Part shown: in pieces, positions 56,823 through 64,000 of the stretch
How positions within the stretch are numbered: position 1 is the first letter of the stretch
Layout: every line of letters starts with the position of its first letter
Source: Spodoptera frugiperda
Lineage: Eukaryota > Arthropoda > Insecta > Lepidoptera > Noctuidae
DNA length: 64,000 bases
NCBI RefSeq assembly: GCF_023101765.2
Contig: NC_064221.1
Coordinates: 11,217,465-11,281,464 of the forward strand
Direction of reading: 5' to 3'
Program-made: the position numbers and the translations under genes
The notes under the pieces: model-generated
The model's database searches: none
The model's input: only the letters and a program-made list of their open reading frames with translations
Told to the model about the DNA's origin: nothing

Positions 56823-57984
56823 TATTTAAAACTTTAGTTACGGTACGTATCGTTTAACGTGGTTCTAAAATTGTTGCTGAATAGGAGAATCTTTTATTGC
56901 TTAAAAGTTTTAAATGTAGCGTGAGATAGGGGTCCCTGATGCATGTTATCGCCGGTACATCCGCCGCTGTATCCGCGCCGGCAGACACTAACGATCTTGT
57001 TTACGGTACAGTTTCCCACATTACGTGGTAAGTGCGAGCGCTGTGTGTCCCACTCCGTGCCAAATCTGCGAGATATACTCACTCGGCCAGACATCACAAT
57101 TATATTACAGACGACGCGTGAAACTTCCATGTTTTACGATATCGCGCTGAGAATCGATGGCTGACTTTATTTATAGCCACGATTTGATCACAACGAATAT
57201 ACTCGATATTAAATTATGTTGATACACTGACGAACGTGTTTAGTATTGTAAACAGTGCCTACTGACGACTATGTTAATAATTTCCTCAAGCAATGTATTG
57301 TATGTATAAGTATTCGAGACATAAATTCACCCTGTGTAAGAGTGACGCAGTATTGCTACTGAGTCCGGCAATGAAATGTTTACAGCGTCGTGTCAGTGAG
57401 GCAGTATACATAATAATGTAATGGCCGCCCCGCGCTCAACAAGTCCGCGAGCCTACGAGTCACAACTCCGGGTGGTTCGCGAAACACATCAATATTAATA
57501 AGTCGCCTGCTTTCACGACAGCATCAATATTATTTTTATTCGATGGAAGTAATGTAAAGAGTAACAAATGTCATAAGATACCTCAACATAACTCATTCAC
57601 TGTTTGTTGCTCACATCGGTACATAGTCCACAAATATAAAGGACGTCACAATGTCACAAATACAAAAGATTTTTTATTTATTCTACAATCTACTTTATTG
57701 TCATAACAGTATATTTTATAAAGTCAGCTTCATTTAAAATTACAATGAAGCACCAACGCAAGTGGAGCTACAAAGCCGCGGCCTCCGAGCTGATCTTCTG
57801 ATAAAATGTACAAAGTGCGGCCATTGTATTGTATTAATTTAGTTATTCATTTACACAACGACAGTCGAGGGACTCGGACGTGGCTGGAAGTTCCCTCGAA
57901 CTGTGATATTTCTACAACTTTATGTTCGTAGGACGTGTACAGGAGCCGCCGCGGCTCATTTATCGCGGCCTTGTCTACACGGCC
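56823..57984. other. Non-coding, no recognised feature
   Basis: Short frames on both strands at 56894-57164 share a GC-rich patch but show no domain. I see no gene. Confidence 0.45.
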
Positions 57985-58095
57985 ACACATCAAGCTGAAC
58001 AAAACCAGTTAACACTGACTGTTGAATGTACGGCAAGATCACACAAAGCGAGACCATGGTAAACTGGTATCAATGTGTAGCCATGTGTACAGTGG
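57985..58095 (-). repeat. Repeat family 3, copy 4
   Basis: ACACATCAAGCTGAACAAAA, CCAGTTAACACTGACTGTTG and GCGAGACCATGGTAAACTGG, the reverse complement of the order at 22030-22127. Confidence 0.75.
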
Positions 58096-59980
58096 GAGCA
58101 ATATAAGTCGCAGTGACGTCACGCGGAGCCTCCAGTCTGTTCCTGCGAGAACACTAAATGTTTTGCAAAAATCTTTTCTAGCGATCTGTGACGTCAGACA
58201 ATGGCGCCGCTCTACATGTTGCGAACAAACTATTTACAAGTCAATGTTTGGGAAAATCGAAAGAGCAGCCACCGACGTAGGATATAATAATGTTAGAAGG
58301 AGGCTCGGTGTATAAATCACGTAGTGCGGACTTTGCACGCACTCACTGAATGGCCCATAAAATAAGAGTACCGACGTAACTAGCCACATAGGTACTGCCA
58401 GTACTTACATAATAATTATTACACTGGGTAATTCAGTGTATGGACCTGAAACGCTCGCAAATAATAATTACTCGTGAACGAATTAACTTGCGGGAGGTCA
58501 GTAATTGGAGCAGTTTTACAATTTACTGCCAATTACGATATTGAAGGTTATTACTTGGTTAATTAGGCACAAAGTTCATTGTTATCAACTCCCGGGGGAC
58601 GCGCCACGCAGTATTGTTTGTACGCGATATAATACGGAACGCGGATATATTACCCGCCAGTGTGGGATATAGTTAAAAATAATTTAATATTTTTAAACGT
58701 CGCCTCACACTGATATAATTTTCTCTTGTTTTGTGTGAGCATTTACAAACGCTAATATCACACATACCTATTAAAAAACTATTTATTGATACATATTATT
58801 TACATTCCGAAATCGAACTTATTGAATTATGGGCAAACATGACAAGTCTAGATTGTGATCGTGCAAGATTATAAGAAAAAACATAGAAATAAGTTACCAA
58901 GTACTCTCTAATACTAAAACCTTCCTAGTCCGTCAGTCAGTGACGCAAGTACTAAGCAGTAGCCTGCAGGTCTAGACCCGGCGGTACTCGCAGCGCGGGG
59001 CAATCCCTCATTGACCTCATTCCCGCGTCACACAAGATAAGCTCAGAGTCCGGCTCGTCGCCATTGTGCCTCATATTTCCGTTTAGCCGGCAGTTTGTCG
59101 AGTGATCCCTCTCGAGACGGAGTGCGTGACGGCCCTCCGCCCTCTCATCCCTCACCAGCCGCTGACCATCAGAGATCCAACGAGATTACCCTCGACAGGC
59201 ACAATGTCAGGATCACACACCTCGTTACGTAACCGCGGGCTCAACGACTCGAGTGATGCTGGATTACGGCGAGACATCTCTTCTACTTCATTCATTACTT
59301 TGGTCGCACGTGAAGAAGTACTCAGTTAATTTTAGACATTCTTCATCATAGCACGATCCTTGACCACGGGCTCTTGGAAATATAGTTCAATATAATACCT
59401 ACGGGACTCATAATATAACTAGCCAAAAGATGTGTAATACATGCGTCTTTGCCTACCTCTCTCATGTAATTACAAGATCAATGTACTACGTAAGAAGCAG
59501 AAGCGTGCTGTAGTACAAACACTTCGCGAGAGATGATGAATATTCAATTGATTCCAAACAGCAGAGTGTAGTGTGTACAATACATACATACACACATATA
59601 TATGTACATATACAATACAAGTATATTACAGGATTATCCGACTAGTTTATATCACAAGTCGAGCTTGAGTAATGACGCGACCCGGTTTTGTCGACACTTT
59701 CACAACTTTCATCTAATCTCACCTTTGTAATATCTGCTTACTGTACTACGTCTACTCTTCGCGTAATATACTGGATCCTTACCGGGACACTCCCTCTCGT
59801 GCAGGAGAAGGCACTAAGTTCTCCTACCCGCCTGCCACGCGTGTAGATTATGGCAAACTCGGAGTGGAAAATTGATGTTTTAGAAAATTGCATTTATTAA
59901 GCACGTAGTAGTTCTGCATGCATTGTATATCACTGTGAAGCAATACATTATACTTCGAAGTTTAGACGCAACCCGTTTAG
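58096..59980. other. Non-coding, no recognised feature
   Basis: TGACGTCA lies at 58114-58121 and 58189-58196. A GC-rich patch at 58970-59170 supports opposite-strand frames (59155-58952 and 59102-59329) without domains. I see no gene. Confidence 0.45.
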
Positions 59981-60080
59981 CCAGCACTTAGCGCTACACG
60001 GGCGACATCAGGCGCGCGGTGCACATGTGGCGCACATGTGGCGCGGCTCAGCCAATCAATCACGAGCGCTAAGTGACTGG
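59981..60080. repeat. Inverted repeat with internal direct duplication
   Basis: CCAGCACTTAGCGCT (59981-59995) and AGCGCTAAGTGACTGG (60065-60080) are inverted copies with one extra base. Between them GCACATGTGGC occurs twice in tandem. It may be a small MITE or a chance structure. Confidence 0.6.
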
Positions 60081-63000
60081 TACACTAGTAGGCTAGTGCC
60101 TAGTGCACATAGTACCTATACTGAGTATGCATCATGGTTGCTAATTCACTTGAACCCATCAATGATCTTCTGCCACAGCGGGTAGAGCGGGGAATGATTC
60201 TCGATTAAGATTTCAATTGAGGAAAAAATAACATGCGTTGGTAACAAGCTTTACCTTGTTACCAAACTAGACGGCTCTACTAGTCGTCAATACAAAGTTG
60301 TAAGTGTAAGAAGTATGAATCTATTTCACGTGGAAATGCCGCGCGTCTCGTCGTGTAGTGTGTGCGGGCACTAGCGTCGTTCATTCATAATACTAGTCAT
60401 ATGAACGTCAATCAACGACAGCGTATGTGTAATGTATAATGCAAGCTATTACAGCGAGCTATTTATTTAACGTCACTCGATCCTATTAGCGCGATGTAAG
60501 CCGCGTGTCTTTCAATAATGATCGATGGCTGCTGTCACATGCCGGCAGTTATTTGCAACTCAAATGAGACGCGATAAAAAAGTTTCATTAATTTTACAGC
60601 CACACTTTGTAAGCACAAGGAATAAAGTATTGACAACATAGTGTACAACATTTATCAGTAACTAATGCGGAAAAGAAACAAAAGAGATAGCAACGAGTCT
60701 CATGTTCCTCCGTCTAATTAGTACAACTACTCGGTCAATTGTTCGGCCGCCGGCCATACTAACTGTACCGATGACAGCTAACCGCGCGCGGAGCTCATTG
60801 GCTATTGTTCGTGTCTTGTATGGGCAGCGACCAAGCGAGCAATCAGTCGGTGCACAATGAAGGAGGTCAACTTTACTGTTTGTCAGTCACAGTACAAGCA
60901 AGTTTATTTAGCTTTTCATATCGAAACCGTAACATATGGAAAGGGTCTCACAATGGTGTTTAAAAAAAGCACTCGATACAATCAATCAATGTAAAAGTGA
61001 TTCTTTGTATTGGATTGGTAAAAAATGACACCCGGAACAAATGACGGCCTGAACCCAGTTGTCCATAAATCTGTACCAACACAAAGCCGTGACAGATATA
61101 CTTCATGTGTGAGCGGCACATTGTTGCTCGCTCGCGGCGCCCCCTGCCGGCTGGCGGCGTAACTTACTGATGTGTGTGATTGAATTCATTGAACGTATCC
61201 TATATGTATCTACTAGAATACGAACTAAAACTAATTCCACTTAATTTCGCTTCATACCACTGGCCCAGCCATATCCGGGGATTGAAGTAATAAACCCTCA
61301 CCACAGACGTGATCCGATATCATTAGGATAGTATCTTCAGGTGACAAAAGTACATGTCTATGGGAATTATTTTTGAAACCAACTAACAAAACAGCATGTA
61401 ATATTTTTTTAGTATAGTTTAGCTATATCAGTTACTAGGACAAATAATATTTTTTAAATAATTGCAGTCTGAAGGTAAAAACATATTTTTTTAAAGCTTG
61501 TTCTTCTGATTCATATGGTTGTCCGTTTGCCATTTTCCGGAACAAACGTAGTCGATTTCGCATTTTCCCTTTGATACTTCAATATAAATTATAATTACAT
61601 CGAAAGAGATATGCAGTTGACCTCTTCAAAAAAATATGCATTCGTTATAACTACATTAGTATGATCACTATAAATGAATAAATTGTGTGTCCGGCGTATC
61701 GGCTGATTAACTATGGCGTAACTGCGGGACCATACTTGGTCGGGTATTAATAATGAGATGTCTGGCTTCCTGTGCGGAGGGAAACCAGGCGTGGAACGGA
61801 CAAGCTAGGAGGCGGACGTGCGTCTGGTTGGCTAATGATCCAGGTGTTACGAAGGTAAATATCTGATTCATCTCTGTTTGGTAGTACATGACATCCTGAT
61901 TACAAGCAATTTTATAAAATTTACTTTACAGTTTTAAAACTTCAATCTATGTTTCGTAGTGAAGCTTTTTGGTTATACATTGGTAGAAAAATGACAAGAA
62001 TGAAGTCTGTATATACGATGAGTTATGCAATTGTAAGACAAAATCCTGATACATCTTGTGCCTGATTCGTATGGTAAAACCGCAATGAGTCATAAAATGG
62101 AAATTAATGATTCGGCTGTACTGTTTTTACTAGTCTTAGTTGTTTAAATTAACTTAGCTATAAAGGTTATAGCTATAATTTAAAAACATAAAATTTTTTC
62201 AGTAATGACATTAATATGACTTCAAGTTGTACTCATCCGGTTGAGCAAGCGTGATGATGAATGCTCGTGACTTCTCTGTGCGAAAGTACTCGAAAATGGT
62301 ATGTAAACTGAATTAAATGAACCTGAATATTTATTATAAATACAAGCTCAAATTTACATACATCTTCAATTGTTAAACAGATTCATCTGTAACAATTTCT
62401 GATTCATCTGGGCAGAAAATATAACGAACGTCGATATCTCGAATAACTATTTTTTAAAAACGAGTCCCTCATTCGAATATACGTTAGTTAGGTTATAGCG
62501 GCGTAATGGGTCGTTGGCTATCACGTGTTACAGGTGTTAAAGTTACATTTTATCGTCTTTGGCCATATGAATTGAGGTCAAAGTTAATGCATATATTAAG
62601 AAGCCGAATTGGCGCCATTACCATTGAGGTATTTGAAGAGAGATAATGACACGGTATCACACATACACAATTGTATAATGAACAGATGGGTACACATATA
62701 TACAAATAAATTAATCCGTGAAATTAAAAACATGATGTTATTTATGCGAAGCCTATGTTGTTCTGTAGACGGGCTAGTGAGGGCAGACATGTATGTATTT
62801 ATTTGTGAGACGCATTAAACTTACAGACGATTTACTATTCATGCTTCAATATAACTTACAATGGCAGTAATCCAACTATTTCGCGAAAAATTCGCTCAAT
62901 AAGCTTTACTATATGAGTATTAGGACTACATATTCCATCATACATGTATCGAGATAATGCAGGACATAAAATAGAGGACGCATCGTAAACAAATCCCGGT

Positions 63001-64000
63001 CCCTCCATGTCAGTACGTAGCACATTAACATTCAGTTTCCGCGATCACTATAAACTGTATGGACCGGGATTGTGTTGATCGCCGGGATTGCCGGGATTGG
63101 CGGGACTAGGCGGGCCCAGCGCGGCGGTGCGTGTGACGTCACTTATTGCGTCACCCACATCAAGATGTACTGCCGGCTCAGCGGAGGACTTATCCTAAAC
63201 CTGCGCTGAAATGTGCACAGAAATTGAGTACTAAACGAGGGTTAGCGCTCATCTGTCTGTTTTGTAATGTATGACTTGTTCCCTACCTACTTATGAGTAT
63301 ATAACTTTAATGCATTCTGATTGAGACACTAGTACAATGAGAACACTAACTATTATATGTCACTCCTAACAAAGCAATCCGCGACTTATGGCCGATTCCA
63401 CCAACCTCCCCTAAACCATCCCTTAATTAAAACTTACTTTGTGTGACATAGCACCTAAATTAACACATTACTAGTACTCTTAGGTGGCACTTACAGGTTG
63501 GTGAATTAAATGTCAAAGACATTTTAAAATCACACCCTAAAATAGCTAAGGGGTTAAAATTTAGGAGAGCTTGTTGTCAACGGGTATTAGACACACTACA
63601 CTGCGACACGTACCTCCCGTATCTTAACACAACACAAGCCGATCCCTCGCTACATCTGCGAGGACCCTTTAAATCCTCCGTAATTCTCAAGTGGGTATGA
63701 AAGTGGAAACATAATGGCAGCCGCGACTGCCGCCCGTGGCTTATCTATCGCGGCCTGGTGTGAGGCGTGTGGAGCCGGGAGTTACTTCTAGTGATAACTA
63801 TTGGCCAGATATCTGACGCTGAAGGCGAAACTGACGCTCTGCTGAGAAAATTAAACATAAAATTTATTCATTAATGATGGTATTGTTACTGGAACTTCAA
63901 GTTGTGGAGAGATCATGTTAGAAATTCTTGAAGTTTCAGTTTGCAATACTTCTGAAATATTCTATTTCAAAACCTATGATCTCGGTCACATCGGATATTG
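60081..64000. other. Non-coding, no recognised feature
   Basis: An 11-bp-stem hairpin TTGGTAACAAG...CTTGTTACCAA lies at 60238-60265. A (GCCGGGATT)-like short repeat and TGACGTCA lie at 63077-63141. On the minus strand GGAG/GTACGT near 63610 resembles a donor. I see no coding exon in this stretch. Confidence 0.45.

Noticed and set aside
58952..59329. Opposite-strand frames over a GC-rich patch as a possible exon
   Set aside because: No start or splice site lines up with the frames, and the translations show no recognisable domain.

Overview
The window looks like nuclear DNA of a moth, most likely a noctuid. It is AT-rich and almost free of long open frames. It is filled with degraded APE-type LINEs, tRNA-headed SINEs, small palindromic DNA transposons and short repeats of kinds I associate with noctuid genomes. 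The lineage call rests on repeat recognition from memory, not on a search. There are no operons, CRISPR arrays, rRNA genes or functional tRNA genes.

Layout. 1-9.6 kb: intron-like or intergenic DNA with a 69-bp tandem array, a near-perfect 38-bp-arm hairpin (1916-2009), an RTE-like LINE tail, two SINE fragments, a TTA-flanked MITE (6310-6555), a hAT-like MITE with another repeat nested in it (8787-9211) and a palindromic MITE. 9.6-14.1 kb: a LINE (endonuclease plus reverse transcriptase, three frameshifts). A 1,371-bp LTR element with two apparently identical 405-bp LTRs and no gag or pol has inserted into the LINE's TA-rich 3' tail. 14.4-15.8 kb: a 5'-truncated LINE on the minus strand that carries a CCHC knuckle and a restriction-like endonuclease. 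16-31 kb: sparse repeats, including a full-length SINE at 24655-24940. 31.56-35.1 kb: a second APE-type LINE on the minus strand, with a frameshift, a stop and a deletion inside the reverse transcriptase. 35-64 kb: sparse repeats and several GC-rich islets.

Host coding evidence is thin. Two GC-rich minus-strand segments, 56119-56027 and 30489-30394, each start with an ATG in good context, run 31 and 32 codons, and end exactly at a splice-donor-like sequence in phase 0. They could be alternative first exons of one minus-strand gene with very large introns, whose body would lie left of this window. I cannot name the gene. A weaker candidate lies at 41530-41431.

I did not find a convincing new biological system. 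The most notable structures are the nested, recently inserted non-autonomous LTR element, the RLE-type LINE fragment whose frame can be followed across a frameshift, the possible alternative first exons, a four-copy repeat family I do not recognise, and the excess of the palindrome TGACGTCA.
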